Shown here one piece after another: positions 21,498 through 31,116 of a stretch of DNA of 64,000 nt. The notes beneath the pieces were generated by a model, which worked only from the letters and a program-made list of their open reading frames with translations, searched no databases and had not been told where the DNA came from. This DNA is from Mycobacterium sp. SMC-2. Lineage in GTDB: Bacteria > Actinomycetota > Actinomycetes > Mycobacteriales > Mycobacteriaceae. The stretch spans positions 2,976,001 to 3,040,000 of the forward strand of contig NZ_CP079863.1 in assembly GCF_025263485.1 (NCBI RefSeq). Reading direction: 5' to 3'. Each line of letters starts with the position of its first letter. Within the stretch, counting starts at the first letter, position 1. The position numbers were made by a program, and so were the translations under genes.

Positions 21498-22517
21498 ATG
21501 AGATTGGCCCGCACCACTAGACCCGCCAAAAGTATCGCCGGCTCCGCCAGCCTCCTCGAACGTTCAGCCGAAACGCGGCCGCTCGCTTTGTTCGTTTTGG
21601 GGATGGGCCGGTCGGGGACGTCGGCATTGACCCGCGTTCTTTCGTTATGCGGCGCCGCGCTTCCGGCCGGGATGATGGGGGCCGACGAAACCAACAAGCG
21701 CGGCTACTGGGAGCCGCGCGCGTCGCTGCTGCTCAACAGGTCAATCCTGGAGCGCCGCGGCAGCGCCTGGTGGGACCCGTCGCTGCGCGTGCTGGAGGAG
21801 GATGCCTTCACCGAGGTGGAGAGGGAGGCCTGTACCGCCGACATCACGGCCTACCTCGAGACGCTGCCGGCCGCACCGCTGCTGGTCATCAAGGACTTGA
21901 ACATTGTTGTGCTGTCGGAGATGTGGTTCGAGGCGGCGCGTCGGGCGGGTCTCGACGTCGCGGTCGTCATCGCGGTGCGTCATCCGCAGGAGGTCATCGC
22001 GTCGCTCGGTAAGGCCGCCGGGGCATCCCCGGAACTGGCGAGCTCCCTGTGGTTGAAAGGGAACCTGCTGGCCGAGCGCCACTCGCGCGACGTGCCCCGG
22101 GTCTTCGTTGAATACACCCAGCTCCTCGGGGACTGGCGCCGGGAGGTGAAGCGGATCTCCTCCGCGCTGGAGATCGACCTGAGCACGGAGGATGAAAGCG
22201 CAGTCGACGACTTTCTCACTCCTGATCTGCGGCGCAACCGGGATTGCGGCCCGGTGGTCGATCGTTTTGGCACCGACTGGATGTCGGCGGTCTATGAGGC
22301 CATGCACGCGGCCGCGCTGGACGGACCGCCGGATGTCTCGACGCTGGACCGCGTTTTCGAGGCCTATCGGGCCAGTGAACACGATTTCCGGTTGGCGTTG
22401 GAAGACGCCCGTCGCCATTCCAACAGCGTCACCACCAGGCTGCTGAGGCCGTCCATCGCGAAGCCATTGCTCGAAATCGTCGCGCTGGCTCACCGTCGCA
22501 AGGGCACCTGGGCCTAG
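21498..22517 (+). CDS. Sulfotransferase family protein
   Basis: A 339-residue protein with a P-loop sulfotransferase fold: the PAPS 5'-phosphosulfate loop is VLGMGRSGTSALTRVL (about 33-48) and the 3'-phosphate-binding element is near AVRHPQEVIAS. Such enzymes move sulfate from PAPS to sugar or lipid hydroxyls; the acceptor here is unknown but is probably the glycan made by the surrounding locus. The ATG at 21498 has ggaagctgg upstream; an in-frame ATG at 21402 would give a non-homologous leader. It is the first gene after lipL. A 45-base decayed copy of its own 3' end is found about 110 bases downstream. Confidence 0.85.
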   Translation: MRLARTTRPAKSIAGSASLLERSAETRPLALFVLGMGRSGTSALTRVLSLCGAALPAGMMGADETNKRGYWEPRASLLLNRSILERRGSAWWDPSLRVLEEDAFTEVEREACTADITAYLETLPAAPLLVIKDLNIVVLSEMWFEAARRAGLDVAVVIAVRHPQEVIASLGKAAGASPELASSLWLKGNLLAERHSRDVPRVFVEYTQLLGDWRREVKRISSALEIDLSTEDESAVDDFLTPDLRRNRDCGPVVDRFGTDWMSAVYEAMHAAALDGPPDVSTLDRVFEAYRASEHDFRLALEDARRHSNSVTTRLLRPSIAKPLLEIVALAHRRKGTWA

Positions 22518-22627
22518 AGGTCCTGCCGCTGACGGTTCTCATCCAGCAAATGTCGAGCGCGAGTGATGTCTGCGCCGAGGCGATGAAATGTTAAGCAACA
22601 AAACAAATATGCAAAAGCGATGTGATG

Positions 22628-22672
22628 GAAGCCGTCGCGGTGGCTCATCGGCGCCGCCGAACCTGGGCCCAG
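22628..22672 (+). pseudogene. Remnant of a sulfotransferase 3' end
   Basis: 34 of 45 bases match the last 45 bases of the sulfotransferase gene (22473-22517). The reading EAVAVAHRRRRTWA parallels EIVALAHRRKGTWA, but the stop codon position is CAG. It suggests that a second, now deleted, sulfotransferase copy once stood here. Confidence 0.6.
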
Positions 22673-22742
22673 GCGACATGCGCTTGAGGCAAGATACGAC
22701 GATCGACGGCGATGGCGCACGGCCGCCGTCTATTGTGGCGCC

Positions 22743-23630
22743 ATGGGCAAGAGTCGACGCGCTGCCGTGAAGCGCACAGGGGCGTCATCCTCCTCACGTC
22801 CCCTGTCTCTGAGGGCCCGCCTCCTGCTCTGGTGGGTGCGCACCGAGTACGCGATTGCGCGCAAAGTTTTACCCGATGTCTACGCCAACGACGGGTTGAT
22901 CAGTTTCCACCGCCACGCTTTCCTGGACGATCCGGCATTCCAGCGCGCCTACGAGCGAGGGGCGCGCGCCCTCGGCGGGCAGGATTGGTACCAGTGGCAT
23001 TGGCGCGTCCACGTCGGACTGTGGGCGGCGGCCAGCGCCAGCAAGCTTGACGGCGATTTCGTCGAGTGCGGCGTCAATTACGGGTTCTTGAGCAGCGCCG
23101 TAATGGAATACCTCGATTGGGATCGGTTGGGCAAGACGTTCTATCTGCTCGACACCTTCGCGGGCCTCGACCCGCGCTTCAGCGTAGCCGGGGACAGCAA
23201 TGCCGGGGATCTCCAAAGGAGCGAGCATCACCTGCGCACCGGGATGTATGTCAGCGGCGTTGACAGTGTGCGGGCCAATTTCGCTCAGTGGCAGAACCAA
23301 CGCATCATCGTCGGCTCAATCCCGGAAACGCTCGACCAGGTCGATGCCCGCGCGGTTGCGTTCCTGCACATCGACATGAATTGCGCTCCCCCGGAGGTTG
23401 CCGCCCTGCGCTTTTTCTGGCCGCGCCTTTCTCCCGGCGCTTTCGTGCTGCTCGACGACTACGCCTACCGAGGGTTCGACGAGCAGCGCCTCGCGATGGA
23501 TGAATTGGCGCGTGAGCTGGACGTGCCGATCTGTGCGTTGCCCACCGGCCAGGGCCTATTGATCAAACCGGCACGAGAATCCACCGCAGACCGCGCGCCC
23601 ATCACTCGGGCGTACCAGGGATCCAGCTGA
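22743..23630 (+). CDS. TylF/MycF-family O-methyltransferase
   Basis: A 295-residue class I SAM-dependent methyltransferase of the TylF (macrocin O-methyltransferase) family, which methylates sugar hydroxyls. The SAM-binding start is GDFVECGVNYGFLSSAV (about 101-117), the acidic strand is YLLDTFAGLDPRF, and the metal-binding aspartates typical of the family are in HIDMNCAPPEV and VLLDDYAYRGFDEQ. The first 30 residues are basic and probably unstructured. It is the first of several methyltransferases in this locus and is distinct from the nearly identical pair at 26119 and 30292. The start codon overlaps gccATGGG with no clear ribosome binding site. Confidence 0.85.
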   Translation: MGKSRRAAVKRTGASSSSRPLSLRARLLLWWVRTEYAIARKVLPDVYANDGLISFHRHAFLDDPAFQRAYERGARALGGQDWYQWHWRVHVGLWAAASASKLDGDFVECGVNYGFLSSAVMEYLDWDRLGKTFYLLDTFAGLDPRFSVAGDSNAGDLQRSEHHLRTGMYVSGVDSVRANFAQWQNQRIIVGSIPETLDQVDARAVAFLHIDMNCAPPEVAALRFFWPRLSPGAFVLLDDYAYRGFDEQRLAMDELARELDVPICALPTGQGLLIKPARESTADRAPITRAYQGSS

Positions 23631-23677
23631 TTCCTCGGCCACATCATTCATTGCACTCGAACGGAAGGCGTCGGTTC

Positions 23678-24808
23678 TTGTCAGGCTCCGTGCTCATCAC
23701 CGGGGGAGCCGGGTTCATCGGGTCAGCCCTGTCGCGCCGTCTTGTGGAGGCCGGTTACGACGTCGCCGTGATGGACGTCCTGCACCCGCAGGTACACGGT
23801 GGTAATCGGCCGATCGACCTGCCGCCGTCCGTGCGGTTGTTCACCGGCGATGTCGCTCACGCACCCGACTGGGATGCGGTGCTGCGGTTGTTCCGCCCTT
23901 GCCAGATCGTCCATTTGGCGGCCGAGACGGGCACGGCGCAGTCGCTCTCGGAGGCGACGCGCCATGGCTCGGTGAACGTGGTCGGCACCACCCAGCTTCT
24001 TGACGCCCTGAGCCGCTCGGAACTGGTGCCGGACCAACTCGTGCTGGCCTCGTCGAGGGCCATCTACGGCGAGGGTGCGTGGCAATGCGGCACGCATACC
24101 TTCTATCCGCGGCCTCGCAGTCATGCCCAGCTGCTCGCCGGCGTCTGGGATCCGCAAGGGCCGACGGGCGAAGCTGCCATCCCGCTTGCGAGCTGCGCCG
24201 ACCGAACGGAACCCAGGCCCACCAATGTTTACGCCGCGACCAAGCTCGCCCAGGAGCACCTTCTGGCGGCCTGGACGGCCGCGCATGACGCCAGCCTCAG
24301 TGTGCTGCGTCTGCAGAACGTCTACGGGCCGGGTCAGTCGCTGACGAATTCGTACACGGGAATAGTCGCTCTCTTCGCGCGTCTTGCACGCGAAGGACAT
24401 CCGTTGGAGGTTTACGAGGACGGCCGCATCGTGCGCGATTTCGTCTACATCGACGACGTCGTCGACGCGTTGTTTAGCGCGGTGCAGCGGCCCGCGACCC
24501 AGCCGCGCTGTCTCGACATCGGATCGGGCCGCCCGACGACCATCCATGAGCTGGCCCAGAAGGTCGCAACCATGTGCGGCGCCCCCGAACCCGTCGTAGT
24601 CCCGAAATTCCGCGACGGTGACGTACGCGCCGCGAGCTGTGACATCGAACCGGCGGAAGAGGAGCTCGACTGGCGTCCGAAGTGGGCGCTCGACGAGGGT
24701 CTGCATGCACTGCTCGGATGGATCGGTGAGCAGGATTCTCTTTCTGCGACAAGCGATTCCACGCTCCCAGCGGGTAGTGCCGTAGGAGAACATGCCGGGC
24801 GCCGTTGA
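23678..24808 (+). CDS. NAD-dependent sugar epimerase/dehydratase
   Basis: An extended SDR of about 376 residues acting on nucleotide sugars. The NAD-binding motif TGGAGFIG is at the very N-terminus, followed by VHLAAETG and the catalytic region with Ser-Ser (LASSRAIYG) and Y-x-x-x-K in NVYAATKLAQE, then the sugar-binding NVYGPGQ and DFVYIDDVVDA. An insertion between the Ser and Tyr segments (about 40 residues, HTFYPRPRSHAQLLAG...) is longer than in typical UDP-glucose 4-epimerases. The TTG at 23678 is suggested by ggaagg about 9 bases upstream; a TTG at 23651 is possible. It is followed by a methyltransferase after 48 bases. The exact sugar is unknown. Confidence 0.82.
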   Translation: MSGSVLITGGAGFIGSALSRRLVEAGYDVAVMDVLHPQVHGGNRPIDLPPSVRLFTGDVAHAPDWDAVLRLFRPCQIVHLAAETGTAQSLSEATRHGSVNVVGTTQLLDALSRSELVPDQLVLASSRAIYGEGAWQCGTHTFYPRPRSHAQLLAGVWDPQGPTGEAAIPLASCADRTEPRPTNVYAATKLAQEHLLAAWTAAHDASLSVLRLQNVYGPGQSLTNSYTGIVALFARLAREGHPLEVYEDGRIVRDFVYIDDVVDALFSAVQRPATQPRCLDIGSGRPTTIHELAQKVATMCGAPEPVVVPKFRDGDVRAASCDIEPAEEELDWRPKWALDEGLHALLGWIGEQDSLSATSDSTLPAGSAVGEHAGRR

Positions 24809-24856
24809 CGCCGCTCCAAGCCGGGGAATCCACCACCGGCTTCGGGGGAGAATTTC

Positions 24857-25873
24857 ATGGGAAAGAGTGAAGTGAGCGAAGTCACCAACGAGTGCCGGCT
24901 GTGCGGATCGACTGGTCCGCACCGTACCCTTTCCGTCCGCGAGATGTTTTTCGGCACCCGAGAGCAATTCGAGTATTTCAGCTGTGCGGCCTGCGAAACG
25001 CTACAGATTGTCAACGCGCTCGAAGACGATGAGCTCGCGCGCTTCTATCCCTCGGATTATTACTCTTTCGACGTTTCGGCTGAGCCGAGGATGCGTCGGT
25101 GGCTCACTACGCAGCAGGATCGTTTCGCATTGGGTGCTGGGGGCCGTCCGGTCGGGGCGTTACTATCGGCGCTTTCACCTAGCCTCCGCTCTCTCATTGG
25201 CGCGCAGGATGCAAGCGTAGATGTCGTTAAAGTGCTGGGTCAATTGGGGTTTGCACGGGACTCGCGAATATTGGACGTGGGCTGTGGCGGGGGTGTGCTA
25301 CTCGACAGGCTGGCGAGGGTCGGATTTAACAATTTGTCCGGTGCCGATCCGTTCTTGGCGGCCGATGGCCAGACTCGCCACGGGGTGCCGCTGATGAAGC
25401 GCTATCTGAGCGAGGTGACCGGGGAATTCGATTTGATTATGTTCAATCATTCCCTCGAACACGTGCCCGATTTCGTCGCGACGCTCGAGGCGGCATACGA
25501 GAAACTCGCTCCCGGCGGCGCGTGCCTGGTTCGCCTGCCAACGACCTCTTCGGAAGCGTGGACTATCTATGGGAGCGACTGGGTCAACATCGACGCGCCT
25601 CGCCATATCGCTATACCGTCCCGAGAGGGAATGGCGCTGGCGGCCGACAAAGTTGGGCTGCGAGTCGATAAAACATTCGACGACGCGACTTTTTTGCAAT
25701 TCATCGGAAGTGAAGCCTACAAACGCGATATTCCGCTGACCGACCCCGCGATGTTTTGGAAGGTCCTGCGGGCCGTCGGGCCCAAGCAAATCTGGGCCTG
25801 GCAAAAGCGCGCGGAAAGCCTCAATCGGCAAGGCCGTGGCGACTGGACCGGCTTCGTGTTGCGCGCCAGGTGA
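24857..25873 (+). CDS. Class I SAM-dependent methyltransferase with N-terminal Cys motif
   Basis: A 338-residue methyltransferase. It begins with a putative zinc ribbon (CRLCG at about 13-17 and CAAC at 43-46), as in C-methyltransferases that act on nucleotide sugars. The SAM-binding motif ILDVGCGGGVLLDRL is at about 138-152, then LIMFNHSLEHVPD and the post-core LAPGGACLVRLPT. The two-CxxC layout resembles the NDP-sugar C-methyltransferase group, but the sugar cannot be read from sequence. The start has gggggaga upstream. It lies on the same strand as the epimerase and is probably in the same operon. Confidence 0.82.
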   Translation: MGKSEVSEVTNECRLCGSTGPHRTLSVREMFFGTREQFEYFSCAACETLQIVNALEDDELARFYPSDYYSFDVSAEPRMRRWLTTQQDRFALGAGGRPVGALLSALSPSLRSLIGAQDASVDVVKVLGQLGFARDSRILDVGCGGGVLLDRLARVGFNNLSGADPFLAADGQTRHGVPLMKRYLSEVTGEFDLIMFNHSLEHVPDFVATLEAAYEKLAPGGACLVRLPTTSSEAWTIYGSDWVNIDAPRHIAIPSREGMALAADKVGLRVDKTFDDATFLQFIGSEAYKRDIPLTDPAMFWKVLRAVGPKQIWAWQKRAESLNRQGRGDWTGFVLRAR

Positions 25874-26118
25874 CGTGCGACGGTCCCTGATGGGCGGGTG
25901 CGGCTGGTTGTTGTCCCACTGCGTCGCGGCGGATTCCGGCAAACCTCTACGCCCTGACATGCCGTGCGGTGCCCGCTGTCGACGGTGACCACGCGATGAC
26001 CTTACGGCGCATATGATGGTGGGCAGTGAGCGGTTGGAGCAAATCAGGCGATCGGCCAGCCGCTCCGTCAATGGTCTAGGTTGGGGAGGCCAGCCGGGCG
26101 GGTAGACGGAAGGCATTG

Positions 26119-27009
26119 GTGGCGTCAACAGACGTCGAGGCTGATCATCGGGAGTTTGTTCATGCGGCATTGGAGAAAGTCTTGACCGTAACTGATCGCG
26201 ACCGGCGATCCTCGTTCGTCGACACGCGGTCTGCGTATCTCGACCTGCTCCGGCGCAACCTCACCCGGTATGGGGACGACGAGTTGGTGCCGGTGGGGTA
26301 TGAGCGGCTGGGGCGCCCGCTGTTCAGTACCCGCAATTACCTGCTGGTGCGTAAGCGTCCGTTCAATCAGCACGCGCGCGAGTTGGGGCTGGATTGGCCG
26401 GCGGATGCCTTGACGATGATCGGCATGCAGCGGCTGACCAGTTTGCAGCGATGTGTCGAGACCGTTCTCGAGGAGAACGTTCCGGGGGATCTGGTCGAGT
26501 GTGGCGTGTGGCGCGGCGGGGCCTCAATTTTGATGCGTGCCGTCTTGGCGGCCTATGGGGATGAGACGCGATGCGTGTGGCTATGTGATTCGTTCGCGGG
26601 TGTGCCGCCCCCAGACACCGTGCATTACCAGGCAGACAAAGGGATTACGCTGCACCGGCACGCCAGGATACTGGGGGTCCCGGAGGCGGAGGTCCGGGTG
26701 AATTTCGAGCGGTACGGGTTGCTTGATGATCGGGTTCGCTTTGTTCCGGGCTGGTTCAAGGACACGCTGCAGGATGCTCCGATCGAGCGCATCGCCGTTT
26801 TGCGGCTTGATGGTGATCTTTACGAATCCACGATTCAAGGGCTCGACGCGTTCTATCCGCGGCTGTCTTCGGGGGGCTTTTGCATCATTGACGACTACCA
26901 CGCGATCGAGGCGTGTCGGCAGGCTGTCGCGGATTACCGCGAGCAGCACGGCATCACCACGGGCATCGTCGAAATAGACGGCACGGGAGTGCTATGGCGC
27001 AAGGAATAA
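26119..27009 (+). CDS. TylF-family sugar O-methyltransferase (copy 1)
   Basis: A 296-residue TylF/MycF-type methyltransferase with motif GDLVECGVWRGGASILMRAVL, the acidic strand CVWLCDSFAGVPPPD, and the metal-binding LRLDGDLYESTIQGLD and IIDDYHAIEACR. It is almost identical over its last 260 residues to the product of 30292-31098, differing mainly at the N-terminus and a short loop (TVHYQADKGIT versus AEKYKADRGIK). The GTG at 26119 was chosen because acggaagg ends six bases before it; the TTG directly upstream is less likely. It is followed by a UGT-type glycosyltransferase gene, as expected for decoration of a glycolipid sugar. Confidence 0.88.
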   Translation: MASTDVEADHREFVHAALEKVLTVTDRDRRSSFVDTRSAYLDLLRRNLTRYGDDELVPVGYERLGRPLFSTRNYLLVRKRPFNQHARELGLDWPADALTMIGMQRLTSLQRCVETVLEENVPGDLVECGVWRGGASILMRAVLAAYGDETRCVWLCDSFAGVPPPDTVHYQADKGITLHRHARILGVPEAEVRVNFERYGLLDDRVRFVPGWFKDTLQDAPIERIAVLRLDGDLYESTIQGLDAFYPRLSSGGFCIIDDYHAIEACRQAVADYREQHGITTGIVEIDGTGVLWRKE

Positions 27010-27132
27010 GAACCGCTGATTTCCTTCGCTATCGCCGTACCCGCCCACTTCGGTGCCGCAATTGGCCGATATCGTAAGTGATATCTGCCCGCTACTGCCT
27101 CCGGCGGCCCGATTGAAAGGCTCGAGTTCGGG

Positions 27133-28400
27133 ATGAAATTTGTGCTGGCGGCCTACGGAACTCGCGGTGACATCGAGCCTTCCGTGGTTGTCGGCCGGGA
27201 ACTCCAGCGCAGAGGGCATGACGTGCGCCTGGCCGTCCCGCCCGATTCGGTTGGCTTCACCGAGGCAACAGGCTTGCCGGCCGCGCCTTACGGGCTGGAA
27301 AGCCAGGCATGGTTGGACGTGTACCGCAACTTCTGGACGTCGTTCTTCAGCAGGTTCTGGAGGATTCGGGAGATGCGCAGCATGTGGCGCGAAATGTGGG
27401 ACCTCAGCGACCAGTGCTGGGAGCAAATGAACACGACGCTGCTGTCGCTGGCAGAGGGCGCGGATCTGCTTTTCGCCGGGCAGAGTTACCAAGAGCCCGC
27501 TGCAAACATCGCGGAGTATTACGACATTCCGTTCGCCACACTGCATCACGTCCCGATGCGGCCGAACGGTCAGGCCGTTTCGATCCTGCCGGCACCGCTG
27601 GCCCGCTCCGCAATGTCGGCGTTCGACTGGCTGGCTTGGCGCCTGAACAAGAAGCCCGAGGACGCGCAGCGCCGTCAATTGGGGCTGCCTAAAGCAACAG
27701 GGCCCTCGCCACGACGGATCGCCGAACGCAAATCCCTGGAGATCCAGGCCTACGACGCGGTCTGCTTCCCCGGATTGGCCGCCGAATGGGCGAAATGGGA
27801 TGGTCAACGCCCCTTTGTCGGGGCGCTGACGATGGAGTTGACCACCGACGCCGATGACGACGTGGCGTCGTGGATCGCCGCCGGGACACCGCCGATTTGC
27901 TTCGGCTTTGGCAGCATGCCCGTCGAATCTCCGGCGGACACGGTCGCCATGATCGGCTCGGCCTGCGCGGAGTTGGGCGAACGGGCGCTTATTTGTGCCG
28001 GCTGGAGTGACTTCAGCGGCGTGGTCCCTGCTGACCACGTCAAGGTGGTCGGCGCGGTGAATTACGCGGCGGTGTTTCCCGCCTGCCGCGCGGTGGTTCA
28101 CCATGGCGGCTCGGGCACTACGGCCGCGAGTCTGCGGGCCGGAGTGCCCACGTTGGTGTTGTCGATGGACGTCAATCAGACCGTGTGGGGCGCTCAGCTG
28201 AAACGACTGAAAGTGGGCACTACACGGCGCTTTCGGCCACTAACCGGGAATCTTTGGTCGCGGATCTGCGCCGGATCCTCGCCCCGGATTACGTCGACCG
28301 CGCCCGCGGGCTTGCCGGACAAATGACCAAACCCGCCGACAGCGTCATCAAGGCCGCGGATCTTGTGGAAGACTTCGCCCGCTCGAGGAGTCGGGCCTGA
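27133..28400 (+). pseudogene. UGT-type glycosyltransferase (copy 1), C-terminal frameshift
   Basis: A GT-B glycosyltransferase of the family that includes the mycobacterial glycopeptidolipid rhamnosyl- and deoxytalosyl-transferases and M. tuberculosis Rv1524/Rv1526c. The N-terminus is MKFVLAAYGTRGDIEPS and the donor-site signature VVHHGGSGTTAASLRAGVPTLVL is intact. After RRF (28231-28233) the reading departs from its three paralogues: a T is missing where they have TTTT. The frame then ends at 28326 with an unrelated tail, while the true C-terminus (NRESLVADLRRILAPDYV to EDFARS) continues in the next frame to 28400. The break removes roughly the last 55 conserved residues. It could be a homopolymer sequencing error or a true inactivation. 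Confidence 0.85.
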
Positions 28401-28777
28401 CCCTGCCGGGGTCGTCAGCTCTCCGTTTCCAAGACACGATGCCGACCATCTGGCAGACTGAAACGCGATCAGCCGATGATGCCTGGGTAGAACGTCAAAG
28501 CGCCCATGAATAGCGGTAGTTCTATGTCGGGGGGCCGGGCCGATGAATTTGGGGGATAGGCCGATGAATGTGGCTTCGCCGCACTTGAATACTTCACGTT
28601 TCTGTGCGCACCACATTGCTATCCGCCTGGCCACCGCTGCCGAAAGACCATTACAACGCGACCAGCAGCGAACGCCTAGTGATCCTAACGACCAGTCGAG
28701 AGCAGCCACATAAGAGACTAAAGACGCTACAGATGACATTGCCTATGCGCAGGGAAAGTGATTAAGGTAACAGCGCG
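28401..28777. other. Intergenic stretch with a short direct repeat
   Basis: No gene is supported. An 11-base sequence, ggccgatgaat, is repeated at 28538-28548 and 28559-28569 (21-base period). The last 40 bases lead into the next glycosyltransferase and may hold its promoter. Confidence 0.5.
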
Positions 28778-30052
28778 ATGAAATTTGCTGTGGCGAGCTA
28801 CGGGACGCGCGGCGATATCGAGCCGTGCGTAGCAATCGGTCGGGAACTGATGCGCAGGGGCCATGAGGTGCGCATGGCCGTTCCACCCAATCTCGTTGAC
28901 CTTGCTCAGTCAGCTGGGCTCGGGGCTATCCCCTATGGGCCGGATATGCACGACTTCTGGAGCGACGAGTTCATCCGCGACTTTTGGAGGAACCTCGTCC
29001 GCGGCCCGGTCAAGTTGGTCCGCGAAGCCTGGGAGCCCGTGCTCCGGAACTGGTCGCAGATGAGTTCGGCACTGATGTCGGTGGCGGCCGGGGCCGATCT
29101 GATCTTCACCGGCCAGCTGTATCAGGATCTCGCGATCAACGTCGCGGACTACTACGGCATACCAATGGCCACACTGCATTACATCCCAATGCGCCCGAAT
29201 GGCGAGCTCATTCCGATGCTGCCGGCACCGGTGGTTCGCCGTGGAATGGCCCTGTACGACTGGCTATGTTGGCGCATGAACAAGAAGGCCGAGGACAGGC
29301 AGCGACGTGAGCTCGGCCTTCCTACGGCCACGGTTGCCTCGCCCCGTCGGATACCCGAACGCGGATCATTGGAGATCCAGGCGTACGACGAGGTGTGCTT
29401 CCCCGGGTTGGCCGCCGAATGGCGTGAATGGGGCGAGCAACGGCCTTTCGTCGGCTCGCTGACGATGGAATTGCCAACGGGCGCCGAAGACGAGGTCTTG
29501 TCGTGGATTGGCGCCGGAACGCCCCCGATATGCTTTGGCTTCGGTAGCATGCCGGTCGCGGAATCCCCGGCCGACACTGTCAAGATGATCGCATCCGCCT
29601 GCGCGGAATTGGGTGAGCGGGCATTGATTTGTTCCGGCTGGAGCGACTTCAGCAATGTTCCGCACTTCGACCACGTCAAGGTAGTGGGTGTGGTGAATTA
29701 CACGACGATCTTTCCCGCGTGCCGCGCGGTCGTGCACCACGGCGGCTCGGGCACCACGGCCGCGGGCTTGCGTGCCGGGGTTCCCACGCTAATCCTCTGG
29801 ACGGCCGGCGACCAGCCGATGTGGGGAGCCCATATCAAACAACTGAAAGTGGGCAAGGCCCGGCGCTTTTCGACCACTACCCGTGAATCTTTGGTCGGGG
29901 ACCTGCGGGAGATCCTCGCAGAGGATTACGTCGCTCGCGCGCGCGACATCGCGTCGCAGATGACGAAACCCGCCGACAGCGTCGGCCGCGCCGTCGACCT
30001 GCTGGAGAATTTCGCCCGGTCAGAACATTGCGTTCGCACTGCTCGACGCTGA
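28778..30052 (+). CDS. UGT-type glycosyltransferase (copy 2)
   Basis: A 424-residue, apparently intact GT-B glycosyltransferase of the same family as its neighbours (MKFAVASYGTRGDIEPC start; donor-binding VVHHGGSGTTAAGLRAGVPTLIL; C-terminal MTKPADSVGRAVDLLENFARS). It probably transfers a deoxysugar such as rhamnose from a nucleotide donor to a lipid or lipopeptide acceptor at the cytoplasmic face of the membrane; the sugar is inferred from the family only. The ATG at 28778 aligns with the starts of the three paralogues. It is followed by TylF copy 2. Confidence 0.9.
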   Translation: MKFAVASYGTRGDIEPCVAIGRELMRRGHEVRMAVPPNLVDLAQSAGLGAIPYGPDMHDFWSDEFIRDFWRNLVRGPVKLVREAWEPVLRNWSQMSSALMSVAAGADLIFTGQLYQDLAINVADYYGIPMATLHYIPMRPNGELIPMLPAPVVRRGMALYDWLCWRMNKKAEDRQRRELGLPTATVASPRRIPERGSLEIQAYDEVCFPGLAAEWREWGEQRPFVGSLTMELPTGAEDEVLSWIGAGTPPICFGFGSMPVAESPADTVKMIASACAELGERALICSGWSDFSNVPHFDHVKVVGVVNYTTIFPACRAVVHHGGSGTTAAGLRAGVPTLILWTAGDQPMWGAHIKQLKVGKARRFSTTTRESLVGDLREILAEDYVARARDIASQMTKPADSVGRAVDLLENFARSEHCVRTARR

Positions 30053-30291
30053 TTACGGATGGGCAGCCCAACGGTGGGGCCTCCTGGCTCTCGAGTGCCT
30101 TAAGACTAAGACATGCGTTGGTTGCTGGCGGGGGGGTTGCAGCTGTTGGAGATCAGCTGATAGGTCTGTCGGCCGGGGCACGAAATCAGCCCGTCCAGCT
30201 CGGCGAGCGGAAAACCGCGAAACGCACTGACGGCGGCGACGGGCGTCTAGGCTCGTGGTCAATATTGGTGTTTGGGGAGAAAGGGGCAGTC

Positions 30292-31098
30292 TTGACTGTG
30301 ACCGATCGGGACACGCGGCTCGCATACCTTGACCTGCTCCGACGCGATCTCACTCGGTATGGCAGCGACGAGTTGGTGCCGGCGGGGTTGAAGCGGCTGG
30401 GTCGGCCGCTGTTCAGTACCCGCAATTACCTGCTGGTGCGTAAGCGGCCGTTCAATCAGCACGCGCGGGACTTCGGGCTGGATTGGCCGGCGGATGCCTT
30501 GACGATGATCGGCATGCAGCGGCTGACCAGTTTGCAGCGTTGCGTTGAGACCGTTCTCAAGGAGAACGTTCCGGGGGATCTGGTCGAGTGTGGCGTGTGG
30601 CGCGGCGGGGCCTCAATTTTGATGCGCGCCGTCTTGGCGGCCTATGGGGATGAGACGCGATGCGTGTGGCTATGTGATTCGTTCGCGGGTGTGCCGCCCC
30701 CGGACGCCGAAAAGTACAAGGCTGACAGGGGGATCAAGCTCCACCGGCACGCCAGGATACTGGGGGTCCCGGAGGCGGAGGTCCGGGCGAATTTCGAGCG
30801 GTACGGGTTGCTCGATGATCAGGTTCGCTTTGTTCCGGGCTGGTTCAAGGACACGCTGCAGGATGCTCCGATCGAGCGCATTGCCGTGTTGCGGCTTGAC
30901 GGTGATCTCTACGAATCCACCATTCAAGGGCTCGACGCGCTCTACCCCCGGCTGTCTTCGGGGGGCTTTTGTATCATTGACGACTACCACGCCATCGAGG
31001 CGTGCCGGCAGGCTGTCGCGGATTACCGCGAACAACATGGCATCACCACGGAGATCGTTGAGATAGACGGCACAGGGGTGCTTTGGCGCAAGGAATGA
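30292..31098 (+). CDS. TylF-family sugar O-methyltransferase (copy 2)
   Basis: A 268-residue near-duplicate of the methyltransferase at 26119-27009. The motif set is the same (VECGVWRGGAS, LCDSFAGVPPPD, RLDGDLYEST, IIDDYHAIEAC), with about nine in ten residues shared. It lacks the first roughly 25 residues of copy 1. The TTG at 30292 was chosen because aagggg lies five bases upstream (gagaaaggggcagtc); the longer frame reaching back to 30028 overlaps the previous gene and is not homologous. Small differences in the loop after PPPD could alter the position methylated. Confidence 0.86.
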   Translation: MTVTDRDTRLAYLDLLRRDLTRYGSDELVPAGLKRLGRPLFSTRNYLLVRKRPFNQHARDFGLDWPADALTMIGMQRLTSLQRCVETVLKENVPGDLVECGVWRGGASILMRAVLAAYGDETRCVWLCDSFAGVPPPDAEKYKADRGIKLHRHARILGVPEAEVRANFERYGLLDDQVRFVPGWFKDTLQDAPIERIAVLRLDGDLYESTIQGLDALYPRLSSGGFCIIDDYHAIEACRQAVADYREQHGITTEIVEIDGTGVLWRKE

Positions 31099-31116
31099 GA
31101 GCCGCCTGGACCTGCC

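Noticed and set aside
27133..28326. UGT copy 1 as a normal gene with a variant C-terminus
   Set aside because: The expected C-terminus continues in the next frame to 28400 with strong similarity to three paralogues, so a frameshift is the better explanation.
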